Of a stretch of 9,622 nucleotides of DNA, positions 1 through 5,226 are shown in pieces; positions within the stretch are counted from its first letter, which is position 1, and each line of letters starts with the position of its first letter. Made by a program: the position numbers and the translations under genes. The stretch covers positions 1 through 9,622 of the forward strand of contig CAJXLH010000083.1 in the NCBI GenBank assembly GCA_913055925.1, given 5' to 3'. This DNA is from an uncultured Maritalea sp. (lineage in GTDB: Bacteria; Pseudomonadota; Alphaproteobacteria; Rhizobiales; Devosiaceae). Below the pieces are notes generated by a model. That model saw only the letters and a program-made list of their open reading frames with translations, did no database searches and was not told the DNA's origin.

Positions 1-33
1 AATTGGCTCAACTCAACTTCTGGTATTTAAGCT

Positions 34-252
34 ATGGCAGATGATGAAAAGCAGAGCGCAGGTTCAAATGTCACCGGGCTTCGTCCATCACGGCCATGCC
101 CTATGTGTGAAAAACCTAGTCAGCGTGCATTTCATCCTTTTTGCTCAAAGCGATGTGCTGACCTCGATCTAGGCCGCTGGCTAAATGGTTCTTATGCCAT
201 ACCAGTGGTTGAAGAAGATGCAGGGCAGTCGGAAGATTTTCCCGACGCTTAG
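34..252 (+). CDS. yacG: DNA gyrase inhibitor YacG, small zinc protein
   Basis: A 72-residue protein with the YacG zinc-ribbon pattern: CPMC (C22, C25), then C37 and C41 in FCSKRC, followed by the family's conserved ADLDLGRWLNGSYAIP stretch. Length is typical of the family, with an acidic C-terminal tail. In E. coli YacG binds GyrB and inhibits DNA gyrase; that role is family knowledge. The ATG at 34 puts the zinc motif at the usual distance from the N-terminus, but no clear Shine-Dalgarno sequence precedes it, so translation may be coupled to an upstream gene outside the window. In many alphaproteobacteria yacG follows maf and an RNase E/G gene and precedes tRNA-Phe; the tRNA is present here. 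Confidence 0.93.
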   Translation: MADDEKQSAGSNVTGLRPSRPCPMCEKPSQRAFHPFCSKRCADLDLGRWLNGSYAIPVVEEDAGQSEDFPDA

Positions 253-357
253 GCGAGTTTCGGCTTCGCTAGACTGAGTTTAAAGCTTTGAAAATGGACA
301 GCTTTAGCGCCTTGTGCCAAAAGTTCTGAGATAAGCACAAAAATTTGCGTTTCGTGC
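253..357. other. yacG to tRNA-Phe promoter gap, stem-forming, no gene
   Basis: No credible coding region. It holds small inverted repeats: TAAAGCT (281-287) with AGCTTTA (300-306), and TTGTGC (312-317) with GCACAA (335-340). The second arm can instead pair as AGCAC (334-338) with GTGCT (354-358). None is followed by a clear T-run, so a terminator for yacG is not convincingly seen. An open frame from 345 to 620 crosses the tRNA and is not a gene. Confidence 0.4.
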
Positions 358-386
358 TGGACAAGGGCCAATTCTCAACATATAAA
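358..386 (+). promoter_or_regulatory. Sigma70-like promoter of tRNA-Phe
   Basis: TGGACA (358-363, 5/6 to the -35 consensus) and TATAAA (381-386, 5/6 to the -10 consensus) are separated by exactly 17 bp. The next bases, CCCGCC, form a GC-rich discriminator as seen at growth-rate and stringently controlled stable-RNA promoters. The predicted start near 393 would give a leader of about 36 nt before the mature tRNA. Confidence 0.6.
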
Positions 387-401
387 CCCGCCAGCAAGTT
401 C

Positions 402-422
402 GAAATACACTACTCGTATTTC
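402..422 (+). other. Leader hairpin just upstream of tRNA-Phe
   Basis: GAAATAC (402-408) and GTATTTC (416-422) form a perfect 7-bp stem with a 7-nt loop, ending six bases before the mature tRNA 5' end at 429. It would lie in the pre-tRNA leader removed by RNase P. Whether it has a function is not known. Confidence 0.45.
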
Positions 423-428
423 TCAGTT

Positions 429-504
429 GCCCGGATAGCTCAGTTGGTAGAGCAGCGGATTGAAAATCCGCGTGTCGGTGGTTCGAATCCGCCTCCGGGC
501 ACCA
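429..504 (+). tRNA. tRNA-Phe (anticodon GAA)
   Basis: A complete 76-nt cloverleaf. The acceptor stem GCCCGGA (429-435) pairs with TCCGGGC (494-500), followed by discriminator A501 and a genome-encoded CCA (502-504). The D arm is GCTC/GAGC. The anticodon stem GCGGA/TCCGC closes the loop TTGAAAA with anticodon GAA at 462-464, which reads UUU and UUC. The T arm has the GGTTCGAATCC core with one G-U pair in the stem. All conserved positions look intact. The 3' half is not duplicated elsewhere in the window, so there is no sign of an integrated element using it as an attachment site. Confidence 0.98.
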
Positions 505-518
505 CTTTTCACGAAATT

Positions 519-570
519 AAAAAAAGAAAACCGATCCCGCAGTTGCGGAACCGGCATTGTGTTTTAGTTT
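519..570. terminator. Bidirectional intrinsic terminator between tRNA-Phe and the copper operon
   Basis: The stem 531-540 pairs with 545-554 (10 positions, 8 paired, two mismatches) around the loop AGTT; its core is CCGC/GCGG. On the minus strand the hairpin is followed by TTTTCTTTTTTT (530-519), a strong U-tract that would end the copper operon. On the plus strand it is followed by a T-rich run (556-570) that would end the tRNA transcript. The plus-strand tract overlaps the last codons of the cytochrome gene ending at 564. Confidence 0.7.
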
Positions 571-1034
571 TGCGCATTCATCAGGTCATGGCGCTTCTGA
601 ATTTCTTCGGGCCATCTTGACTTGATGTAACTAAGGACGGCGACAATCTCTTCATCTGTGAGCGTGTCTTCATAAGCTGGCATGTCAGTCTCAAAGTTTG
701 GATCATTCATGAGTTTGGGTAACCCATATTTGGTGATCGCAAACAGTAACTGATCTTTGTGGTGCCAAGTGTGTCCGGTTTCATCATGTGGCGGCGCGGG
801 CATTCGTCCGGTATCCTTCCGCGTGCGCCAATCAGGTTCACCTTGAAGATTGTCACCGTGACAGGCGGCGCAGTTTTCCTGATAGATTTGCGCGCCGACC
901 TTAACAACATTGTTGTCTTGGTATGGAAAAAGGCCACCTTTAGGTGCGGCAGTTTGAGTTTGCCCAATCGTCGTCCATAGCAAGCCAGCGACGCCCAACG
1001 TTGCCGCTGCACCAATAATAAATATCTTGTTCAT
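564..1034 (-). CDS. Class I cytochrome c, membrane-anchored or exported
   Basis: 156 residues. The N-terminal hydrophobic segment (about 4-22) is a signal peptide or uncleaved anchor, so the protein should act in the periplasm. A single haem-binding CAACH lies at 55-59 with the class I context GAQIYQENCAACHG. Met118 in TDMPAY is the likely distal haem ligand, followed by the usual C-terminal helix (TDEEIVAVLSYIKSRWP). An unusual His-rich stretch, HTWHHK (88-93), lies between haem site and Met loop. The ATG at 1034 is chosen over an in-frame upstream codon at 1073 because the longer form would put charged and polar residues before the signal and overlap the preceding gene. It starts 5 bp after the cytochrome c' gene, so translational coupling is likely. 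It is the last gene of the copper operon and probably an electron carrier; its redox partner is unknown. Confidence 0.88.
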   Translation of the reverse strand: MNKIFIIGAAATLGVAGLLWTTIGQTQTAAPKGGLFPYQDNNVVKVGAQIYQENCAACHGDNLQGEPDWRTRKDTGRMPAPPHDETGHTWHHKDQLLFAITKYGLPKLMNDPNFETDMPAYEDTLTDEEIVAVLSYIKSRWPEEIQKRHDLMNAQN

Positions 1035-1039
1035 GGAGC

Positions 1040-1549
1040 CTACCGTCGGAACTTTGTATGGCAAGTTGAGCAACTTTTGGCCACTAGGCCAAAGCTAACA
1101 CTGACAGATTTTTCGGCGAGTGCATCGACCGAAACAACTGGGCCCTCAAAACTTGGCAGCTGGCTTTTGTCTAGCTTCTGTGGAGGGTTGTCAGCGGAGC
1201 TTTCTAACGCGACAGCATAATGCTGCAACTTAGTCGCGATTGCGCCAAAAGCCTCTTGTTCTTCCCACACATTTGGCTTTGCATCTGTTGGCGCTTGGTC
1301 ACTACCTTGCGGAAAAAGCGACACCATGTGTTCCCCAGCATGTTGCTGCAAAATCTTAGCGTTGTTGCGCACGGTTTCGGCGTCGTAAGGCGCCGTACCT
1401 TTAATCATTGGGGCAATGGCTTTTATGGACTTACTCATCGCGCCCATCTCATCCATGCGTTGTTTTACGATGCCTGTCGCACCGCCATGGGCAAATGCGG
1501 CTGATGTCATCGCGATGGCAACGCTTAGTCCTATGAGTTGTTTATACAT
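1040..1549 (-). CDS. Cytochrome c'/c-556 family protein
   Basis: 169 residues with a clear signal peptide (1-20, cleavage after AFA), then a four-helix-bundle-type sequence with the haem-binding CSTCH at 160-164, very near the C-terminus, as is diagnostic for class II cytochromes c. The N-terminal helix carries VKQRMDEMGAMSK, resembling the helix 1 pattern of the family. Met32 or Met35 could serve as a sixth ligand as in low-spin c-556; without it the protein would be a high-spin c' able to bind NO. I cannot decide which from sequence alone. The start has a good AGGAA site 7 nt upstream, just after a strong intercistronic hairpin (1561-1598). It lies in the copper operon between the small Cys/His protein and the class I cytochrome. 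Confidence 0.9.
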   Translation of the reverse strand: MYKQLIGLSVAIAMTSAAFAHGGATGIVKQRMDEMGAMSKSIKAIAPMIKGTAPYDAETVRNNAKILQQHAGEHMVSLFPQGSDQAPTDAKPNVWEEQEAFGAIATKLQHYAVALESSADNPPQKLDKSQLPSFEGPVVSVDALAEKSVSVSFGLVAKSCSTCHTKFRR

Positions 1550-1560
1550 GTTTGTTTCCT

Positions 1561-1598
1561 AGTTGATTGAATCTTGATCGGTTGTTGTTCAATCAACT
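1561..1598 (-). promoter_or_regulatory. Perfect 11-bp intercistronic hairpin before the cytochrome c' gene
   Basis: AGTTGATTGAA (1561-1571) and TTCAATCAACT (1588-1598) are perfect inverted repeats with a 16-nt loop. In the minus-strand mRNA the 5' arm contains the TGA stop of the small-protein gene, and the 3' arm ends directly against the AGGAA ribosome binding site of the cytochrome c' gene. There is no U-run after it, so it is not an ordinary terminator. Processing, mRNA-stability or translation-control roles are possible. Confidence 0.6.
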
Positions 1599-1937
1599 TC
1601 GAGGTGGCGGCGGGTCGTCGGCCAAAATGACGGCGTGAATGCTAACTTGCTGTTTCGCACTATTGGCTGGCAAAAATTGAGCTGGCTCAAATGGCAGCGA
1701 AATAGGCGCAACAAGGCTGTTTTTGTGACAATGAAGATGCTCTTGCGCAAAACATGGCGCATCTTGGAGGCCATTGTCTGAATGTTGACTAACCTTGGCG
1801 CAATCCGCAGTAACTGGTGCAACATTGCTATTTGTGCCTAGAGCATAAACCGAAAAAGTCGACAAAAATAGCATAAGCAGCGCCATCATTAGGCGCTGCA
1901 AATTGTATTTGTATTTCAGCTTTTTCAGCCAATTCAT
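1593..1937 (-). CDS. Small membrane-anchored or exported Cys/His-rich protein of the copper operon
   Basis: 114 residues with no family I can name with confidence. A basic N-terminus (1-16) precedes a hydrophobic segment (about 17-33) ending in VYA, which is a signal peptide or anchor. The exported part has C46, then C62, H67, H69, C70 and H71 (CFAQEHLHCH), a plausible metal site, and ends in a proline run, DDPPPPRS. Small proteins with this layout occur beside copper-resistance genes (the CopL or DUF2946 type), which is a comparison rather than a demonstrated match. The start at 1937 has GGGTGAG about 9 nt upstream and lies 15 bp after copA, so it belongs to the same transcript. Position and residues suggest periplasmic copper binding or delivery to or from CopA. 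Confidence 0.75.
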   Translation of the reverse strand: MNWLKKLKYKYNLQRLMMALLMLFLSTFSVYALGTNSNVAPVTADCAKVSQHSDNGLQDAPCFAQEHLHCHKNSLVAPISLPFEPAQFLPANSAKQQVSIHAVILADDPPPPRS

Positions 1938-1952
1938 GCGGCAATTCTCACC

Positions 1953-4427
1953 CTAAATTGCGCTCGCAACACGACGCAATCGTAGCGCATTTGTCACCAC
2001 AAAGACACTTGATAGCGCCATCGCACCTGCAGCAAGCATCGGCGACAATAGCGTACCGCTGAACGGGTACAACACACCCGCTGCTACCGGAATAAGCGCC
2101 GCATTATACACAAAAGCCCAAAACAGGTTTTGCTTGATGTTTTTCATAGTCTCTTTTGAAAGCGACAAGGCGTTCGTAACGCCCGTCAGTTCACCAGACA
2201 TCAACACAATGTCGGCGCTTTCAATGGCGATGTCTGTTCCGGTTCCGATTGCAATGCCGACATCAGCTTGAGCAAGCGCCGGCGCGTCATTGATACCATC
2301 ACCCACAAAACTGACATGCTTTCCATTGGCTTGAAGTTCTTTTAGAGCATCCACCTTGCCTGCGGGCAAAACTTCGGCCACCACTTGATCAATGCCAAGT
2401 TGGCCAGCAATCGCTTCGGCTGTTTGCTGATTGTCACCGGTGATCATGGCGACCTTCAAGCCCATATTGTGGAGTGCTTGAATGGCTTTCGGCGTTGTCT
2501 CTTTGATCGGATCAGCAACCGCAATAATCGCCGCAAGCTCGCCATCAATAGCAGCGTAAAGGGGTGTTTTTGCCTCACGGCCAAGCGCCTCGATCATGCC
2601 TTTGTGGGCGGTCAAATCATGTCCAAGCTCAACCATATATCGGTCGGCACCAATGTGAATGGTATGTCCCTCAATCTCCGCTTCGATGCCATAGCCCGTC
2701 ACGGACTTGAACTTGTCTGTTTTCGGGAGATCAATCTCCTTCTCTTTTGCCGCGAGCACAATCGCTTCCGCAATCGGATGTTCGGAGTTGCTTTCTGCAA
2801 CGGCAACAAGACGAAGTGTGTCTAACTCTTTGCGGTCGCCAATAAGCTGCAAGTCAGTCAAAACGGGCCGTCCCAATGTAAGGGTGCCGGTTTTGTCGAC
2901 AGCGACGATCTCAGTGTTCTTCAATGCCTGCAGTGCATCACCGTTTCTGAACAGAACTCCGAGCTCGGCGGCGCGACCTGTTCCAACCATAATCGAGGTT
3001 GGGGTCGCTAAGCCCATAGCACAAGGGCAGGCAATAATGAGAACCGCGACACCATTCACGAGCGCAAACGTAAGGGCGGGGTCAGGACCGAAGAATAACC
3101 AAACGAAAAACGTAATTGTTGCCAGCAACATCACGACAGGTACAAAGATGGCCGTAACTTTGTCCACCATAGCTTGGATTGGAAGTTTCGCACCTTGCGC
3201 AGTTTCCACCATGTTGATGATTTGCGCCAAAACACTGTTGGCACCAACTTTTGTAGCGGTGAATTCAATACTGCCTGTTTTGTTGATCGTTCCGCCGATC
3301 ACCTCGGCGTCTTTTGTCTTTTCAACAGGGACCGGTTCCCCGGAAATCGTCGATTCATCGACAAAACTTGAACCACTTTTGACGACGCCATCTACGGGCA
3401 CTTTGTCACCAGGACGAACCTGCAAAACATCGCCTGGCATTACCTCATCCAGAGCAACCTCAACAAATGCGCCGTCACGTTGCACCCGCGCGGAGTTGGC
3501 CTGCAGGCTTACCAGTTTTGATATGGCCTCACTTGTTCGGCCTTTGGCTTTTGCTTCCAGCATACGGCCCAATAGAATGAGCGTGATTATGACGGCGCTT
3601 GCTTCAAAATAAACGTTTGCCGTGCCTTCTGGCAGTAAACCAGAGGCAAAGGTGGCGACAACAGAGTAGCCCCAAGCGGCGCTTGAACCCAAAACAACAA
3701 GGGAGTTCATTTCCGGTGCAAAGCGCAATAGTGCGGGGATGCCTTTCCGGTAAAAAATCATACCGGGACCAAACTGAACAATGGATGCCAAGACGAAATA
3801 CAAAAGATATAGATTTTGCTTTCCACCGGCCAAATTCATCAGCCACATATGCATACCTGGCACAAAATGCGCGCCCATCTCTAGGACGAACAATGGCACT
3901 GTGAAGATCGCGGCGATAATGAAGTTTCGGCGCAAATGATCATACTTCGCCTGCTTGCGGGCTTTGCGCTCATCATTTGTGCTGACTTGATCCTGTTGAT
4001 AGGTCGCTTTGTAGCCTGCAGCGCGAATGGCGCCTGCCAGTTCCGCGGCAGAGGTGCCGCCAACAGTTTCGATCTCCGCCGTTTCTGTTGCCAAGTTCAC
4101 AGAAGCAGCCAAAACGCCTGTAACCTGTTTGAGCTGATCCTCGACGCGCTTAACGCACGACGCACATGTCATGCCTTCAATTGTGAAACGATGCTGTTGT
4201 GCAGGAACGCCAAATCCGTTTTCCTTCAAACCAGAGACGGCGTTCTGCAAAACGATCAAGTCTTCAAAGTTAAAGTTCGCCGTTTCTGTCGCCAAATTGA
4301 CGCTGACGTCCCTTACGCCCTCGATGCCGGAAAGCGCTTTTTCCGCGCGTTTAACGCATGACGCACAGTTGAGTCCATTTATCGGAAACTTGGCGGAAAA
4401 ACTCTTGGATTTCGTGACGGCGTTCAT
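1953..4427 (-). CDS. copA: Cu(I)-exporting P1B-type ATPase CopA
   Basis: 824 residues, full length for CopA. Two N-terminal heavy-metal-binding domains carry CASC at 21-24 and 88-91. Eight transmembrane segments surround the standard domains: actuator ISGEP at 361-365, ion-path CPC at 467-469, phosphorylation site DKTGT at 511-515, nucleotide-binding SEHP at 548-551, TGD at 663-665 and the hinge GDGINDAP at 709-716. The YN pair (774-775) and MALSS (803-807) are the P1B-1 features for Cu(I)/Ag(I). It exports cytoplasmic Cu(I) using ATP. The start has GGGGC upstream, and the -10 and ribosome binding site lie inside a long inverted repeat (4431-4466). Expression should be induced by copper through the CueR-type promoter. 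It heads an operon with a Cys/His-rich protein and two cytochromes. No key residue is missing. Confidence 0.97.
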   Translation of the reverse strand: MNAVTKSKSFSAKFPINGLNCASCVKRAEKALSGIEGVRDVSVNLATETANFNFEDLIVLQNAVSGLKENGFGVPAQQHRFTIEGMTCASCVKRVEDQLKQVTGVLAASVNLATETAEIETVGGTSAAELAGAIRAAGYKATYQQDQVSTNDERKARKQAKYDHLRRNFIIAAIFTVPLFVLEMGAHFVPGMHMWLMNLAGGKQNLYLLYFVLASIVQFGPGMIFYRKGIPALLRFAPEMNSLVVLGSSAAWGYSVVATFASGLLPEGTANVYFEASAVIITLILLGRMLEAKAKGRTSEAISKLVSLQANSARVQRDGAFVEVALDEVMPGDVLQVRPGDKVPVDGVVKSGSSFVDESTISGEPVPVEKTKDAEVIGGTINKTGSIEFTATKVGANSVLAQIINMVETAQGAKLPIQAMVDKVTAIFVPVVMLLATITFFVWLFFGPDPALTFALVNGVAVLIIACPCAMGLATPTSIMVGTGRAAELGVLFRNGDALQALKNTEIVAVDKTGTLTLGRPVLTDLQLIGDRKELDTLRLVAVAESNSEHPIAEAIVLAAKEKEIDLPKTDKFKSVTGYGIEAEIEGHTIHIGADRYMVELGHDLTAHKGMIEALGREAKTPLYAAIDGELAAIIAVADPIKETTPKAIQALHNMGLKVAMITGDNQQTAEAIAGQLGIDQVVAEVLPAGKVDALKELQANGKHVSFVGDGINDAPALAQADVGIAIGTGTDIAIESADIVLMSGELTGVTNALSLSKETMKNIKQNLFWAFVYNAALIPVAAGVLYPFSGTLLSPMLAAGAMALSSVFVVTNALRLRRVASAI

Positions 4428-4430
4428 AGT

Positions 4431-4466
4431 TGTTGCCCCAAATCGAATTGATGATTTGAGGCAACA
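4431..4466 (-). promoter_or_regulatory. 14-bp inverted repeat spanning the copA -10 element and ribosome binding site
   Basis: TGTTGCCCCAAATC (4431-4444) and GATTTGAGGCAACA (4453-4466) are inverted repeats matching at 13 of 14 positions. The one mismatch becomes a G-U pair in minus-strand RNA, so RNA covering the whole region forms a 14-bp stem with an 8-nt loop. The 3' arm contains the GGGG ribosome binding site of copA and ends three bases before its ATG. The 5' arm overlaps the -10 element (4463-4468), so an mRNA started at this promoter (near 4456) lacks most of that arm. Confidence 0.65.
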
Positions 4467-4493
4467 TAATCCTTCCAGTCAATGGAAGGTCAA
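4463..4493 (-). promoter_or_regulatory. CueR/MerR-type copper-responsive promoter of copA
   Basis: Read on the minus strand: -35 TTGACC (4493-4488), a 19-bp spacer, and -10 TATGTT (4468-4463). The spacer holds the dyad CCTTCC/GGAAGG (4471-4476 and 4484-4489, 7 bp apart). The overlong 19-bp spacer with a centred dyad is the hallmark of MerR-family activators, which untwist the DNA when they bind metal. The sequence is very close to the E. coli copA promoter bound by CueR. The start point should fall near 4456, giving a leader of about 29 nt. The cueR gene itself is not in this window. Confidence 0.88.
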
Positions 4494-4505
4494 GCCGCAT
4501 GTAAA

Positions 4506-4532
4506 GCAAAATACTTTGCCTCGGCTTTGCCG
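4506..4532 (-). other. Two short stem-loops with GGCAAAG direct repeats downstream of the exported-protein gene
   Basis: CGGC-TTT-GCCG (4522-4532) and GCAAA-ATAC-TTTGC (4506-4519) form two small stems just after the stop at 4546 and before the copA -35 element. They may act as a weak terminator, but there is no good U-run. On the minus strand GGCAAAG occurs twice, 11 bp apart (4531-4525 and 4520-4514). Confidence 0.3.
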
Positions 4533-4545
4533 CGAAAATGGGAGT

Positions 4546-5211
4546 TTAAATTACGCGAAAATTGATCAACTCAATTGTTTCGGTTTGATTGAATTTTTGA
4601 AAGAAGGCTTCGCCAGAAACCGAGTTGGTGAGCTTCTTCAACCGTGTCCGTCCGTCAGCCACATATTCGCATTCGACATTGACCGATAGCGATTTCAATT
4701 CGGCCGCCAAATTAATTCTGGTTGGTTGTTGCAGCACCACCTGAAAACTCAGCAAGCCCGGTTTCTTTTGGCCAAGCGTTGCCATGCCAATGCTGTTTTT
4801 CATAATTTTCTTCTCTTCGGCATCAGCGGTTTTTGAAGGCAATGGCACAAATTGATAAGTCGCCGTGGACGCATCTTGAAACTGTAGGTTTGCCTTGGTT
4901 GGAATTTGCTCCAAGAATTGGCGACACCACGGAAACTCGTCAGCACCTTTGTCCAAATCCTGCACTACTGCTTGAAATTCGTCCGGGATAGAGCTCGACT
5001 TAGGATGCACTATTGTCACCCGCTGCCCTGCAGGCTTACTCGCATCAACTTGCGCGTGGGCCGAAAACCCATTGCCGTGATACAAGATTTCGTAGCGGTA
5101 TTTTTGGCCTTTGGTTGGCTGCTTTTTGGCCTGCTCAATTGGTGTTTGCGCCATGGCGATTGCGGACATAAGCGGGATCGCCAATAAGATGTTTGGGAAT
5201 ATGCGTAGCAT
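4546..5211 (-). CDS. Exported protein of unknown function
   Basis: 221 residues counted from the ATG at 5211. An in-frame GTG lies immediately before it, but AAGGA (5223-5219) sits 7 nt before the ATG and supports that start. The signal peptide (to about residue 21, cleavage after AMA) predicts a periplasmic or secreted protein. The mature part is predicted to be beta-rich, with repeated stretches of alternating hydrophobic residues (KYRYEILYHG, TATYQFVPLP, SLSVNVECEYV) and only two cysteines (about C96 and C181), which could form a disulphide. I recognise no catalytic motif. It resembles uncharacterised exported alphaproteobacterial proteins in overall layout. It starts 15 bp after the S41 peptidase gene and is probably co-transcribed, so it may be a substrate, inhibitor or partner of that peptidase (inference). 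Confidence 0.8.
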   Translation of the reverse strand: MLRIFPNILLAIPLMSAIAMAQTPIEQAKKQPTKGQKYRYEILYHGNGFSAHAQVDASKPAGQRVTIVHPKSSSIPDEFQAVVQDLDKGADEFPWCRQFLEQIPTKANLQFQDASTATYQFVPLPSKTADAEEKKIMKNSIGMATLGQKKPGLLSFQVVLQQPTRINLAAELKSLSVNVECEYVADGRTRLKKLTNSVSGEAFFQKFNQTETIELINFRVI

Positions 5212-5226
5212 CACTTTGTCCTTAAT

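Noticed and set aside
1..33. Possible 3' end of an upstream + strand gene (frame 1 ends TAA at 28-30; frame 3 ends TGA at 42-44).
   Set aside because: Only about ten codons are visible, and neither end can be matched to an RNase E/G or Maf C-terminus with confidence.
281..358. Mutually exclusive stems in the yacG to tRNA gap as an attenuator.
   Set aside because: The stems are short, there is no U-run or leader peptide, and the tRNA has its own promoter downstream of them.
429..504. tRNA-Phe as attachment site of a genomic island carrying the copper genes.
   Set aside because: No integrase and no repeat of the tRNA 3' end are in the window, and the copper genes do not look compositionally different by eye.
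345..620. Open frame of 91 codons on the + strand.
   Set aside because: It runs through tRNA-Phe, the terminator and the end of the cytochrome gene, and its protein is translated tRNA.
2707..3612. Long (301-codon) + strand open frame opposite copA.
   Set aside because: It lies wholly antisense to a textbook CopA; its composition (Ser/Thr/Ala-rich) is what the reverse strand of such a gene gives, and no motif is seen.
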